Source of the DNA: Paenibacillus polymyxa
GTDB lineage: Bacteria > Bacillota > Bacilli > Paenibacillales > Paenibacillaceae
NCBI RefSeq assembly: GCF_018614975.1
Contig: NZ_JAGGNR010000022.1
Location: 20,335 to 84,334, forward strand
DNA: 64,000 nucleotides
Reading direction: 5' to 3'
Shown one piece after another: positions 54,057 to 63,541 of this stretch. Position 1 is the first letter of the stretch, and the number at the start of each line of letters is the position of its first letter. The position numbers were made by a program, and so were the translations under genes. Below the pieces are notes generated by a model that worked only from the letters and a program-made list of their open reading frames with translations, did not search any database and was not told the DNA's origin.

Positions 54057-55624
54057 TGTGCACCTCGCTGCTCATTTCCCATAAGGAGATTGCGATACTC
54101 TGTAGGCGATAACTTAACAAGTTTCTCAAACTGTGTTACAAAGTAATCCGCATTCTGGAATCCTACGCGTGCAGCAACCTCGTACATTCTCAGATCCGTC
54201 TGGCGCAGTAACTTCTTCGCTTCATGAATCCGCAGGTTCAGCAGATAATCATTGAAATATTGATTGTAGCTTTTGCGGAATAATCGCCCAAGATAAACGG
54301 GATTCATATAGAAGAGCGCAGCAATGCTTTTGAGATTGATGTTCTGGGTATAATTTGCATCAATATATCGTTTGATCTTGCTGATATCTCCTTTGGATCG
54401 CTCCATCCTCAGATGAGAGACATAATCCTCGGCTTCCTCCAGCGCGGTGAGAAAAGCATTTCTCAATAGTCGTAAATTCCAACCTTCATGACTTTGTTGT
54501 GCCAGCTCCTTCAGCTGCTGTAGACCTTCATCATTACCACCCATTTCATGGACCACAGCGAGAATACCCGTTATATAACGTAAAAGAGAACCCGAAACAG
54601 CCTGAGGAGAAAATCGATTCATATGAAATAATTTGAATTTCTCTTCTACAATTTTGTGGTAAACGGGCCTATTCCCCTCTTCCAGGCTCAAAATTAATTG
54701 ATCCACCTCGTCCTGGTATACATTGAAAACAAACAGCGGTTTGTCCTTGATCTCCGTATAACGCACAACACCACCGGTTTCTGCATATTTATGCTTGGCT
54801 GCTTCTTCAGCCGCCATAAGAGATCGCGGGACATCACCAATTTCTTTGACGAGTGTTCCTGCGTAAAGACCGATATCCAGGTTAAGCCTTTTGCTCAGTG
54901 TTATATGAATATTATGCAGTTTATCCTGTAACGCAGAGCCCCCTTGATGATGATCAGGCCACAACAGTAACAAAGCAAACGTGCCGCGTTTTTGCTCACT
55001 GATGAACATTTTGCATAAATTACTCTCCAGAGAATGTACTGCTTCACGTAGCTGTTCAATGGTAATTTCAATTTCATCTAATCCGGTCTGAAGTTCGATC
55101 AAAGCCATGAGCAGACTGGAGTTACGATTGATCCCGAGCATCTCGGCATATTGATGTTCATCTTCCATCTGTACATGGCCTTTGATCACATCCTCCAGCA
55201 TGATGTTACTGGCCTGTCCCTCAGCCAAAAGAATATGTTTTCTTTTATTGCAAATCAGATTAGCCGACTTCTTCAACGTCGCCGTCAGTTCTTCATCATC
55301 AATAGGCTTCAGGATATAGTCATGAACGCCGTACCGGATTGCCTGCTGTGCATATTTGAAGTCATGATAACCACTGATGATAATGAACACAGGTTCCAGA
55401 TGTGGCATTTTCTCTACTGCACGTATCAGTTCCAGTCCATCCAGGATTGGCATGCGGATATCTGTTATAATCACGTCTGGTTGCAGGCATTCAATCAGAT
55501 TTAATGCCCCTACACCGTTCTCTGCCTCTCCGATAATCTCCATATTAAGATCCATCCAATTTATGAGTTCATACAGCCCCTTTCGTACATACATCTCGTC
55601 ATCTACCAGTAATACTTTTAACAT
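54038..55624 (-). CDS. response regulator with AraC output, YesN type, system 2
   Basis: A 528-residue response regulator. The receiver has MLKVLLVDDE and phosphoacceptor D55 (VIITDIRMP); the C-terminal AraC domain has LKSIAALFYMNPVYLGRLFR and MYEVAARVGFQNADYFVTQF. The start at 55624 follows GGGG and is preferred to the longer frame to 55669. It follows the unknown hydrolase by about 100 bases and is the probable activator of the locus. Confidence 0.9.
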   Translation of the reverse strand: MLKVLLVDDEMYVRKGLYELINWMDLNMEIIGEAENGVGALNLIECLQPDVIITDIRMPILDGLELIRAVEKMPHLEPVFIIISGYHDFKYAQQAIRYGVHDYILKPIDDEELTATLKKSANLICNKRKHILLAEGQASNIMLEDVIKGHVQMEDEHQYAEMLGINRNSSLLMALIELQTGLDEIEITIEQLREAVHSLESNLCKMFISEQKRGTFALLLLWPDHHQGGSALQDKLHNIHITLSKRLNLDIGLYAGTLVKEIGDVPRSLMAAEEAAKHKYAETGGVVRYTEIKDKPLFVFNVYQDEVDQLILSLEEGNRPVYHKIVEEKFKLFHMNRFSPQAVSGSLLRYITGILAVVHEMGGNDEGLQQLKELAQQSHEGWNLRLLRNAFLTALEEAEDYVSHLRMERSKGDISKIKRYIDANYTQNINLKSIAALFYMNPVYLGRLFRKSYNQYFNDYLLNLRIHEAKKLLRQTDLRMYEVAARVGFQNADYFVTQFEKLVKLSPTEYRNLLMGNEQRGAQCQDGT

Positions 55625-55725
55625 TGATGTGTCCCCTTTCCTCCAACGAAAATAGACCGCCGGTAGCATGTCTCCCTATCGGCGGCATCTAATATGGTGA
55701 CTGTTGTAGTTATTGCAAAATAAAT

Positions 55726-57708
55726 TCATTCATGTCGCGCATAATCCCAATAGTCGCCAACGAGGCCTTCGATGATCGATCCACTGGCCCATGGCATCAG
55801 GCAAAACCAGGTGCTGGCTGACGTACCATCCGCATATTTTTCAGTGACCAGTCCTTCCGAATGACAGAAGCGTTCAGACATCCATCCTTTTTTGCCATAG
55901 CCGAATTCTTGATCATAACGATTATAGGTCTGACAACCCCACCCGATGGTATCCATCATACGTTGGCGAACATAATTGTCGTCCCGTTGTCCAACATAAT
56001 ACAACAGCTCATCCACCAGATTGCTGGACATGGGGTGAATATGCGGATTAGCTACTGAAGTAACACTGCCCCCGGAACTGGACCAGCCTAATGTACTGAG
56101 TGGCGGAATCTTAATAGGTGAGTTGTAACAAAATTTGAAGCTGAATTCATAACTGATCGCATCTCTCATGTGATCTAGATACAACTCGTCACCGGTCAAC
56201 GCGTGCAGAAACCGAACAGCTTTGATGTAAGCCAGAATGCCTTCCGAATCCACTGCCTTGTCCGCATCCAGCGGAGCACCGTAACATTCCATGTGTTGCA
56301 CATAGGTGTTGTAATAGTGGGCTTCACTGCGTCTGAGCTCATCCAGAGAAGATTCATCATGGGTTAACCAACAGTAATATGCCTTGGCAGCAAGACACCA
56401 GACCCCACTAAAGGCATCATATTCAAGACCTGCTCCGGTCCGCTCTGACAAAATGGTAGGATATTCTCCATCCGTATTCTTCGTGCACTCCAGACGATCA
56501 AGTATTGGTTTGACGTAAGCAAGCCAATCATCGTGTCTCACATTGCGAATGCGCTTCTCATAATCGTAGCTTTTCAGAATGTAGAACATCGCTTGAGCTA
56601 CAAGGTAAGAGGAATGTCCTGGGGTACGCATGCCGTCAAACCACCAGCCTTTAACACTCCAGATCCCATCCTGATAAGCGTCATACGGAAGTCCGGATTC
56701 GGGATTCATGGCATTCTCAATAATATTGGTAATGCAGGATAACGCCTGCTGTCGCATGGGCTCATTATTCAGGCGCAGTGCGGCCATAAGCATTGGTGCA
56801 GCGATGGTCATACCATTTGTCCAACTGATTGAGATAATTTTGTTGTATCGGTATCCACCGGTTTCAGCAGCATCTTCATATACAAATGTAGAATAATGAC
56901 GATCCTCCGGAAGCCAGGCATACTCATAGATGGCATTGGACAAATCCGTTACCGTTGTCTGAATGTCACTTCCTTCTCTTGGTTTTTCGTGATACCTCTT
57001 ATAGATTGTTTCCAGTGCTGGATTGATGCCCAGTTCTGACTCAGACTCGTAGTTATATAGTTCAAGTGTGAGCCCAACCGATTCACCTGCCGCAAGTTCA
57101 AAACAATTTTCTCCAAGGGCAGCTCGCTCATGGACAAGTCTTGATTTGATAAATAGCAACGGAGCATTCTCATATCCCAGCGTATATCCGACCGTACCCT
57201 TTTCAATAGAACATGTGAATCCACCATATTGCACAAACGTTCCTTCCATTCCTGGATACCATTGCTGCTTCTGGTTTCCTGTATTGATCCAGTAAGGACT
57301 TGCGCTTAGACCAACAATCCGACCTTCATCATAGATAAGTGCAGCCGGGTGAGACAGACGATCGCTTCGGACCATCCACCAGGGTGATGAAGGGCGAGAG
57401 GGACTGCCCTCCCTTAGTCTGGGGAACTCATTTGGAACATTCTGGGGTGCTTCGCCCCGGTTGCGGCCATACATAAATGCAGGCAAAAAAAACCTCGGAT
57501 TCTGTTTGTCCAACGGCATTTCCACATGAATAACCCCTGCCCAGGGATTCTGGCCCTCGTTGTAAATCTGAATATCGGCTTGCCATGGGTCTTCTGTACT
57601 GCCGTTCCCGCTTACTACTTTTACGTCAGCCTTGAGAGCATGCTTGTTCAAAGCCGTGTACTCTACGTTGTCCTGTACTCTACTTCGTGCCGTGAAAATC
57701 AGATCCAT
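55726..57708 (-). CDS. uncharacterised large glycoside-hydrolase-like protein
   Basis: A 660-residue cytosolic protein, first gene of the locus. The N-terminal 250 residues are beta-rich (DPWQADIQIYNEGQNPWAGV, VEMPLDKQNPRFFLPAFMYG); the remainder is helical and aromatic-rich, like an alpha/alpha-toroid enzyme (GLPYDAYQDGIWSVKGWWFD, TPGHSSYLVAQAMFYILKSY, SERTGAGLEYDAFSGVWCLA). Acidic residues in these stretches could be catalytic. No numbered GH family was recognised with confidence. ATG at 57708 has GGAGGA upstream; an in-frame ATG lies one codon before. A cre site and a palindrome lie upstream. Role inferred from the importer and kinase genes that follow it. Confidence 0.7.
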   Translation of the reverse strand: MDLIFTARSRVQDNVEYTALNKHALKADVKVVSGNGSTEDPWQADIQIYNEGQNPWAGVIHVEMPLDKQNPRFFLPAFMYGRNRGEAPQNVPNEFPRLREGSPSRPSSPWWMVRSDRLSHPAALIYDEGRIVGLSASPYWINTGNQKQQWYPGMEGTFVQYGGFTCSIEKGTVGYTLGYENAPLLFIKSRLVHERAALGENCFELAAGESVGLTLELYNYESESELGINPALETIYKRYHEKPREGSDIQTTVTDLSNAIYEYAWLPEDRHYSTFVYEDAAETGGYRYNKIISISWTNGMTIAAPMLMAALRLNNEPMRQQALSCITNIIENAMNPESGLPYDAYQDGIWSVKGWWFDGMRTPGHSSYLVAQAMFYILKSYDYEKRIRNVRHDDWLAYVKPILDRLECTKNTDGEYPTILSERTGAGLEYDAFSGVWCLAAKAYYCWLTHDESSLDELRRSEAHYYNTYVQHMECYGAPLDADKAVDSEGILAYIKAVRFLHALTGDELYLDHMRDAISYEFSFKFCYNSPIKIPPLSTLGWSSSGGSVTSVANPHIHPMSSNLVDELLYYVGQRDDNYVRQRMMDTIGWGCQTYNRYDQEFGYGKKGWMSERFCHSEGLVTEKYADGTSASTWFCLMPWASGSIIEGLVGDYWDYARHE

Positions 57709-57740
57709 CATTTCCTCCAATCGCGTTGTACACACCTGAG

Positions 57741-57754
57741 TGGAAACGCTTGCA
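57741..57754. promoter_or_regulatory. CcpA (cre) site in the divergent hydrolase-AraC promoter
   Basis: TGGAAACGCTTGCA fits the cre consensus with its CG centre and TG...CA ends and is nearly palindromic. It lies 33 bases upstream of the hydrolase start and so can repress the seven-gene locus on glucose. Confidence 0.7.
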
Positions 57755-57802
57755 ATTATGTATCCGTCATGCTAGGATGGTTACATTTTATAGGTTCACG
57801 TC

Positions 57803-57817
57803 TGCAATTTCATTGCA
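57803..57817. promoter_or_regulatory. perfect palindrome TGCAATTTCATTGCA in the divergent promoter
   Basis: A 15-base perfect palindrome; its half TTGCAAT is repeated at 57750-57756, overlapping the cre site. It lies 51 bases upstream of the AraC gene start and could be the operator of that regulator. Confidence 0.5.
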
Positions 57818-57867
57818 TAAACGGCTATATTTATTGCGCGAAACGACAAGGAGGTCATATATCTGAT

Positions 57868-58719
57868 ATGAATGAGACTTCAGAATACCTGTTTGATCCA
57901 ATCCAGAATGAGGTGTTGTATCTTCATCGCACCACTACGTATAATATGGGAACGTTTTATCATCGACATAATGCATATGAACTCTATATATTTCTTCGTG
58001 GCAATGTGAATTTTTATATTGAGAACCGTTGTTACCATTTGCAGCGTGGCGATCTGCTCGTACTTAGCCCGGAGGAGATGCACCGTTCCTTTGCCCTGGA
58101 CAAAAACGAATATGAGAGAATTACCTTAAATCTGAAAAAGTCATATCTGAACCGTTTGTCTACTTCAAGCACCAACCTATCCGCATGTTTCGACTACCGT
58201 CCCAAGGGTAAGGGTAATATCGTACATCTTGAAGAGGAAGAACTTCAACGAGTGCTGCAATTAGCTGGTGAGCTTGAACAGTGTCTCTCATCAAGTGACT
58301 ATGGAGCGGATATTCTGGGGAATATTTTGATTACACAGTTACTCCTTCTAACAAATATAGCTTTTCAACATACGGATTTTGTTGCAACGGACATTATGCC
58401 TGAACTAGTTCGAAACACGATGGATTACATTGAATGTAATCTGACGAGGCAACTGACGCTCGAACAATTGTCAGAGGCTATGTTCACGAATAGCAGCTAT
58501 GTTAGTCGACAATTCAAAAAACATACCGGACTCACGATTCGAGCATACATTCTTAGTCGCCGTATAGAGCTGTCGAAATCTTATTTAATCGAAGGTTTAA
58601 GTATTACAGAGGCCTGTTATCAATCCGGTTTTGGAGATTATGCCAATTTTATTCGCAGCTTCACCAAGCAGGTCGGCATTTCACCTGGTAAATTTGTTAA
58701 ATATGGAAGTCTCCTTTAA
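57868..58719 (+). CDS. AraC family transcriptional regulator
   Basis: A 283-residue regulator. Residues of about 20-100 form a cupin-type sensing domain (TFYHRHNAYELYIFLRGNVN, HLQRGDLLVLSPEEMH). Residues 180-283 carry the AraC helix-turn-helix pair (LTLEQLSEAMFTNSSYVSRQ, ITEACYQSGFGDYANFIRSF). The only plausible start is the ATG at 57868; AAGGAGG lies 13 bases upstream, which is long. It is divergent from the seven-gene locus and convergent with the GH95 gene, and may control the locus together with the YesN-type regulator. Confidence 0.85.
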   Translation: MNETSEYLFDPIQNEVLYLHRTTTYNMGTFYHRHNAYELYIFLRGNVNFYIENRCYHLQRGDLLVLSPEEMHRSFALDKNEYERITLNLKKSYLNRLSTSSTNLSACFDYRPKGKGNIVHLEEEELQRVLQLAGELEQCLSSSDYGADILGNILITQLLLLTNIAFQHTDFVATDIMPELVRNTMDYIECNLTRQLTLEQLSEAMFTNSSYVSRQFKKHTGLTIRAYILSRRIELSKSYLIEGLSITEACYQSGFGDYANFIRSFTKQVGISPGKFVKYGSLL

Positions 58720-58779
58720 ACATTGCATTGAGCAAAAACACGCTAACTCTTGCCTGTATCTTATCTCAGCAAAGAAAAA

Positions 58780-58820
58780 GAGCGAATTCGTCCGGCAATT
58801 TTGTCGGGCGATATTCGCTC
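58780..58820 (-). terminator. terminator of the GH95 gene
   Basis: GAGCGAAT (58780-58787) pairs with ATTCGCTC (58813-58820) around a second GC-rich stem. On the minus strand TTTTTC follows the hairpin. It also sits after the AraC gene. Confidence 0.78.
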
Positions 58821-58844
58821 ATGTAATCGGTAACTTCTTATTGA

Positions 58845-61166
58845 TTATTCCAGTCTATTCCAATCGTATCCTTTTAGTTCAATTATTGCATTGGGACCAG
58901 GAAAGGTTAATTCTATTTTTTGGTCCTGATAGGACACGGTTACTCTTGTTTCTTCAATAGAACGAATTCTGGTATTCAACAGACGACCATTTTCCCATTC
59001 CAGATCTATTTCAAATCCGCCACGAGCCCGAATACCACGAATATATCCTTTTGGCCAAGCTGCTGGCAAAGCAGGTAACAATCTGATTACTTCGTTATGG
59101 CTCTGGAGAAGCATCTCTGCTATACCTGCAGTACCTCCAAAGTTCCCATCAATTTGAAATGGAGGATGGTCACAAAACAGATTGGGTAACGTGGAGGAAC
59201 GTAGAAGTTCCACGATGTTATCGTGTGCAAGTTCCGACTCCTCTAATCGTGCCCACATGTTGAGAATCCATGCCCTGCTCCATCCTGTGTGTCCACCACC
59301 ATATTTCAATCTTCTGTCGAGTGTTACACGAGCTGCCTTGGCCAGATCAGGCGTTGATTGCAACGTGATTTGCGTTCCAGGATGCAAAGCGAATAAATGG
59401 GAAATATGTCTGTGGCCAGGTTCCATTTCATCATAATCGTTACTCCACTCCTGGATCTGGCCATGTTTGCCAATGGAGGTCTCCGGTAATTTGCTTAAAG
59501 CACTACGGAGTACTTCTCCGAATTCCTGATCTTCTTGCAATATTCGGGTACTTTCAATGCAACGCGTGAAGAGTTCTCTAATAATCTGATTGTCCATTGA
59601 AGCACCAAAACATAAAGCCCCCGACTCTCCATTATCTAATATATAGCGATTTTCCGGTGAGGACGAAGGACATATCACCCAATTGCCGGAAGGATCTTCT
59701 ATTAGATAATCCAAAATAAACATAGCCGCATCTTTCATCGTGGCGTAAACTTTTTTGAGAAACTGAATATCCTTATTGTATTCGTAGTGGTCCCATAGAT
59801 GTAATGAAAGCCATGCTCCTCCCATGGTCCAAAACGTCGATGTCATGCATACATCCTGAGGAGCAGCGTCTGCCCAGATATCCGAATTGTGATGAGCAAC
59901 GAACCCCTTGCATCCGTACATGGTTCTAGCGGTTTCTTTTCCCCGGACTTGCAGTCGATCTATAAAATCAAACAATGGAATGTGACATTCAGACAGATTG
60001 CAGCTTTCTGCAGGCCAGTAGTTCATCTGTGTATTAATATTAATCGTATATTTGCTATCCCATACAGGAAGCATGTCTTTATTCCATATCCCTTGAAGGT
60101 TTGCAGGTAAAGAACCTGGACGGCTGCTTGAGATAAGCAGATAGCGACCAAATTGAAAGTATAGACTCATCAGTTCCGGATCATGCTTACCAGCTCTAAG
60201 CCGCTCAAGGCGCTGATCGATTGGAAGTTCGGAACATATCACATCTTTATTTTCATCTTCGAGATGTATATCCATCCGCTTGAATAAGGATTGATAGTCC
60301 GAGACATGATCGGCGAGCAGTTCGCTATATGTCTTTGTTGAGGCAGCCTCAATTCTTCGGAGGCACTCCACTTCGAGTTGTTCCTTGGGTACTCGGAAAT
60401 CCGTACAAGCCGAGATTATAATAGTCGCTGAATTACCTTCCTTCAGAGAAAGCTGACCGCTTGAATAGTGAACCTGCCCTCCTTCAGATATAAGGCGAAT
60501 CGCACAACAAAATCGGATTCCTTCTTCTCCCCCACTTCTTCCCCGGATAATCAAGTTATTCGTTCCACGCCTCTCGATCCGGTCCAGATAGGATTGGAAA
60601 CCAACAGGATGCTTAAGAATATCTGAATAGGATGTTGATTCCAGAACGGTTCCCCTGCCAAAAACAGTGGAGAAAGATAACTTTCCAGGCATGCTAGATT
60701 TGAGATGAACAACGAGCACTTGATCCGGGTAGCTAGCAAAATAATCTCGGCTGTAAATGGATTGATCTGCGGTGTAATTCACGTTTACCTTGCCTTGTTC
60801 CAGATCGAGATGTCTTTGATATCCATTCGGTTCAAGTTCACTGTGATCCATAGCGATATAGAAGTCCCCTAATGGCTCATAATGCCTTTGCCCGTCAGGA
60901 ACACCTACCAGAGTATCTGCTGCGAGTTCTTCTGCTTTCCTAATCTTACCGTCAAAAATCAGGCTTCTGATCTGAGATAAAGATTCAAGTGCTTGAGGAT
61001 TATTCCGTTGCATCGGACCACCATACCAAAGACTATCTTCATTAAGCTGAATTCTCTCGATCTGTGTTTTTCCAAAAATCATGCCTCCAAGAGTTCCATT
61101 TCCGATAGGCAATGCCTCTTCCCATGTTCCAGCAGGTTGATTAAACCAGATATTTTGGGTCTTCAC
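58845..61166 (-). CDS. GH95 alpha-L-fucosidase or related enzyme
   Basis: A 773-residue cytosolic enzyme with a GTG start at 61166 behind GGAGG. The start (WFNQPAGTWEEALPIGNGTL), the central INTQMNYWPAESCNLSECHI and ICPSSSPENRY, and the late QIDGNFGGTAGIAEMLLQSH are hallmarks of GH95, which splits alpha-L-fucosides or alpha-L-galactosides by inversion. Length is in the family range. It lacks a signal peptide, so it acts on imported oligosaccharides such as xyloglucan fragments. It is transcribed alone and converges on the AraC gene. Confidence 0.9.
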   Translation of the reverse strand: MKTQNIWFNQPAGTWEEALPIGNGTLGGMIFGKTQIERIQLNEDSLWYGGPMQRNNPQALESLSQIRSLIFDGKIRKAEELAADTLVGVPDGQRHYEPLGDFYIAMDHSELEPNGYQRHLDLEQGKVNVNYTADQSIYSRDYFASYPDQVLVVHLKSSMPGKLSFSTVFGRGTVLESTSYSDILKHPVGFQSYLDRIERRGTNNLIIRGRSGGEEGIRFCCAIRLISEGGQVHYSSGQLSLKEGNSATIIISACTDFRVPKEQLEVECLRRIEAASTKTYSELLADHVSDYQSLFKRMDIHLEDENKDVICSELPIDQRLERLRAGKHDPELMSLYFQFGRYLLISSSRPGSLPANLQGIWNKDMLPVWDSKYTININTQMNYWPAESCNLSECHIPLFDFIDRLQVRGKETARTMYGCKGFVAHHNSDIWADAAPQDVCMTSTFWTMGGAWLSLHLWDHYEYNKDIQFLKKVYATMKDAAMFILDYLIEDPSGNWVICPSSSPENRYILDNGESGALCFGASMDNQIIRELFTRCIESTRILQEDQEFGEVLRSALSKLPETSIGKHGQIQEWSNDYDEMEPGHRHISHLFALHPGTQITLQSTPDLAKAARVTLDRRLKYGGGHTGWSRAWILNMWARLEESELAHDNIVELLRSSTLPNLFCDHPPFQIDGNFGGTAGIAEMLLQSHNEVIRLLPALPAAWPKGYIRGIRARGGFEIDLEWENGRLLNTRIRSIEETRVTVSYQDQKIELTFPGPNAIIELKGYDWNRLE

Positions 61167-61355
61167 GTTAAAACCTCCAGCGAATTATAATTCCTCACTT
61201 TTATCATGTTTAGTGTGTTCCATTTGTATGTTCTTTCAGTGTACTGTAATCTCTTAAGCATCGAAATGAACAAAATTAACTTGAATTATCACAATCTTAT
61301 CCCAGCATTAGAGGTGTTTAATCTGTGCCTCTTTCCTATCACATGGTATACTATG

Positions 61356-61620
61356 TTAACAGACATCGAGCACATCCATGATTAACTGCAATTGTGTCGG
61401 GCTCTCATCTTGATTATTGTAGAGTAGATCTCCAAAGAAAACGGGAAAGTATAGCAATTTAATGGATGGAATATCATCTGGTCTTACATTTCTTATTTAG
61501 TTTCCATGGTGCTGGCGTACCTGTACAGTTTGATCTTCTTCCAAGTGTTCAAAGCACGTAACCCTGCATAAAGTATGTATTCTCAGCCAGCACAGGCAAA
61601 TCAATATGATCAATAGGCTC
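61356..61620 (-). pseudogene. possible decayed coding remnant of unknown family
   Basis: The 489-base gap 61167-61655 holds no intact gene. On the minus strand it reads, in pieces, EPIDHIDLPVLAENTYFMQG (to about 61560), then in a second frame FEHLEEDQTVQVRQHHGN, a stop, and in the same frame DDIPSIKLLYFPVFFGDLLY and onward to a TAA at 61356. The pieces have protein-like composition but no family was recognised, and overlapping frames are also partly open (for example ALNTWKKIKLYRYASTMETK). The rest of the gap (61167-61355) shows nothing. Confidence 0.3.
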
Positions 61621-61655
61621 CCATATTACTTATCTTTGTTAAAAGGGGGGATGAT

Positions 61656-61865
61656 ATGTTTTTCTTCTTTTTCTTTCTGTTGCTTGGAATAATTGGTTTA
61701 TTCTTTGGTGTTAGAGCACTGAGAAGACCTAACTCGTGGCCTTTTAATCGTACGAAGGATGAAGTTCATGAATACGATATGATGGGTATCAAGTTTAGAG
61801 GCGTTTTTCTCCTTGCTTTTGGTACTGTTCTGACTATCGCCTCTTTGAGACTTCTACTTATTTAA
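61656..61865 (+). CDS. small two-helix membrane protein, function unknown
   Basis: A 69-residue protein with GGGGGGATGAT before its ATG. Residues 1-20 are a phenylalanine/leucine-rich helix and residues 50-68 a second helix; a polar loop with RRPNSWPFNRTKDEVHEYD lies between. Nothing similar was recognised. It converges on the CheY-CheC-DGC operon and ends just before a terminator. Confidence 0.6.
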   Translation: MFFFFFFLLLGIIGLFFGVRALRRPNSWPFNRTKDEVHEYDMMGIKFRGVFLLAFGTVLTIASLRLLLI

Positions 61866-61870
61866 AATCC

Positions 61871-61894
61871 AAAAAAAGCCGCTCATCGGCGGCT
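61871..61894 (-). terminator. terminator of the CheY-CheC-DGC operon
   Basis: AGCCGC (61877-61882) pairs with GCGGCT (61889-61894); on the minus strand a run of seven T follows (complement of 61871-61877). It also sits just after the small membrane protein gene. Confidence 0.65.
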
Positions 61895-61947
61895 CTCCAT
61901 TATCGACCCATCTGTAGCAACTTTATTAAAAGACATTTTTAGAATTC

Positions 61948-62913
61948 TTAAGCATTTTCAGGTTCATAAATTCCGTAACCATTCTTGCCATTCTTTTTAA
62001 TCTTGTACATGGCTCCATCCGCATGTCTCAGAAGTTCGGAAGGCTCCTGTCCATGCTTGGGAAATAGACTGATACCAATACTCATCGAAAGATTGATATA
62101 GTTTCCAGCAATTTTGAAATGGGTACTGAAGGCAGCTTCCAATCTTTTGGCGATGACTTCAGCATCGTGATCATCTTTCAGATGGCTTAAAATGATGAAT
62201 TCGTCCCCGCCAAGCCGTGCTACAGTGTCTGCACTTGGAATCGTTTCGCTTAATCGCTTTGCCATTTCCAGCAACACTTGATCACCAACATGGTGTCCAT
62301 ATGTATCATTCACTTGTTTAAACCCATCAGCATCCACAAACATAACGGCTAATTTGCTATGGTTTCTTTGGGCATTACTGATGGCCCAGGCAAGACGATC
62401 ATTATAAGCAAGACGATTAGGCAGACCTGTAAGTGGATCATGCAAAGACAAATGCTTGCTGATTTTCTCGGAGATTTTGATTTTGGCGTACTCCGTCTCC
62501 AATTCTTTGATCAGATTTTTAAGTTTATATACCCTGGTATTGGTGTTTGTCATGTCAGTAATCTGAATAAGGGCATAACTCCGATCTTCATGATAGAGCG
62601 GTTCAACATGCATATTTTGTCTGAATAATTGTTCATCCTCTCCTTCTTCATTAGGAAGAATGAATGCCTTATGTAACGCGCTTGAGCAAAATCTGCTCTG
62701 TCCATGATACAGCGCATTTTGCAAAATATTCAAATACATATTTGTTTTAAACCGTGGGCAGACCTCAAGCAGATTCAAGCCTACTACCTCTTCTACACTC
62801 TTGCCAGTAAAACGTTCCAACCAGGCATTCCACACAACAACTTTCAAATGCCTGTCCACGATCATAATTCCCATATGGGCTTTGTTCAAAGCTTGTGAAA
62901 TAAGATTATCCAT
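61948..62913 (-). CDS. PAS-GGDEF diguanylate cyclase
   Basis: A 321-residue cytosolic protein. Residues of about 5-120 are a PAS sensor (MGIMIVDRHLKVVVWNAW). After a coiled linker (LKNLIKELETEYAKIKISEK) comes the GGDEF domain from about residue 155, with RLGGDEFIIL intact, so it should make cyclic di-GMP. The product-inhibition I-site (RxxD five residues before GGDEF) reads PSAD and is missing, so feedback is probably absent. The ATG at 62913 follows GGAGGCGG and overlaps the cheC end by eight bases. It is the last gene of a three-gene operon. Confidence 0.9.
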   Translation of the reverse strand: MDNLISQALNKAHMGIMIVDRHLKVVVWNAWLERFTGKSVEEVVGLNLLEVCPRFKTNMYLNILQNALYHGQSRFCSSALHKAFILPNEEGEDEQLFRQNMHVEPLYHEDRSYALIQITDMTNTNTRVYKLKNLIKELETEYAKIKISEKISKHLSLHDPLTGLPNRLAYNDRLAWAISNAQRNHSKLAVMFVDADGFKQVNDTYGHHVGDQVLLEMAKRLSETIPSADTVARLGGDEFIILSHLKDDHDAEVIAKRLEAAFSTHFKIAGNYINLSMSIGISLFPKHGQEPSELLRHADGAMYKIKKNGKNGYGIYEPENA

Positions 62914-63541
62914 TGTCCGCCTCCAACAAAGCGTCCATTTTGGCAAGCAGGCTTGATATGGAGTTCATACTCAATGCAATAACAATGATCCCTGTCACAT
63001 CCGTATCGGCAAGTAAAAACGAGGTATGTAAAACCAGGACATAAACTTCATTCTGAAGCAATATTTGTTGATCGGAATTGGTGACATAGATCAGTTCAAT
63101 ATCAGGCAGGACGTATTCCAGTTTGATCTCCAGGAAATTACCGAATTCTCCAATAATGGCGTTAAGTAGGACATTGCTAACTTCCTTCAAAACGTCCAAA
63201 TCCGTGTCCATCAGGTTCGGATCGTTTGGTATAACGCTCTCACCCAGTTCTCCAAGACAGATGTTTGCCAATACTTTAGCCTGCTCAACAGGAAACATCA
63301 AAAATGCTTTTCCCTGAAATTCGTATCCAAACTGTAAGGATGACCTAAAAAGGTGACCTTCACTGAAGAAAATGTTGTATCTTCGATCTCCAGGATCAAC
63401 ATCGGATATGGAGATTAGTTCCACTTCCGGAATGTTCAAAACGATACGCTTGTCTACAATCTCTGACAACATGTTAGCCGCTTGTCCCACGTAAACGTTC
63501 ACTAGTTCAGTAAGCAAATCCTTCTGTAAATCATTCAGCAT
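62906..63541 (-). CDS. CheC-like CheY-P phosphatase
   Basis: A 211-residue protein of the CheC/CheX/FliY family. Both E-x-x-N helices are visible: TELVNVYVGQAANMLSE near residues 11-27 and DVLKEVSNVLLNAIIGEFGN near 115-134; the second keeps the E and N residues that act on phospho-Asp. CheC enzymes remove phosphate from CheY. It overlaps the cheY-like gene by 11 bases, so its partner is probably that protein. The lack of other chemotaxis genes here suggests a dedicated pathway. Confidence 0.85.
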   Translation of the reverse strand: MLNDLQKDLLTELVNVYVGQAANMLSEIVDKRIVLNIPEVELISISDVDPGDRRYNIFFSEGHLFRSSLQFGYEFQGKAFLMFPVEQAKVLANICLGELGESVIPNDPNLMDTDLDVLKEVSNVLLNAIIGEFGNFLEIKLEYVLPDIELIYVTNSDQQILLQNEVYVLVLHTSFLLADTDVTGIIVIALSMNSISSLLAKMDALLEADNG

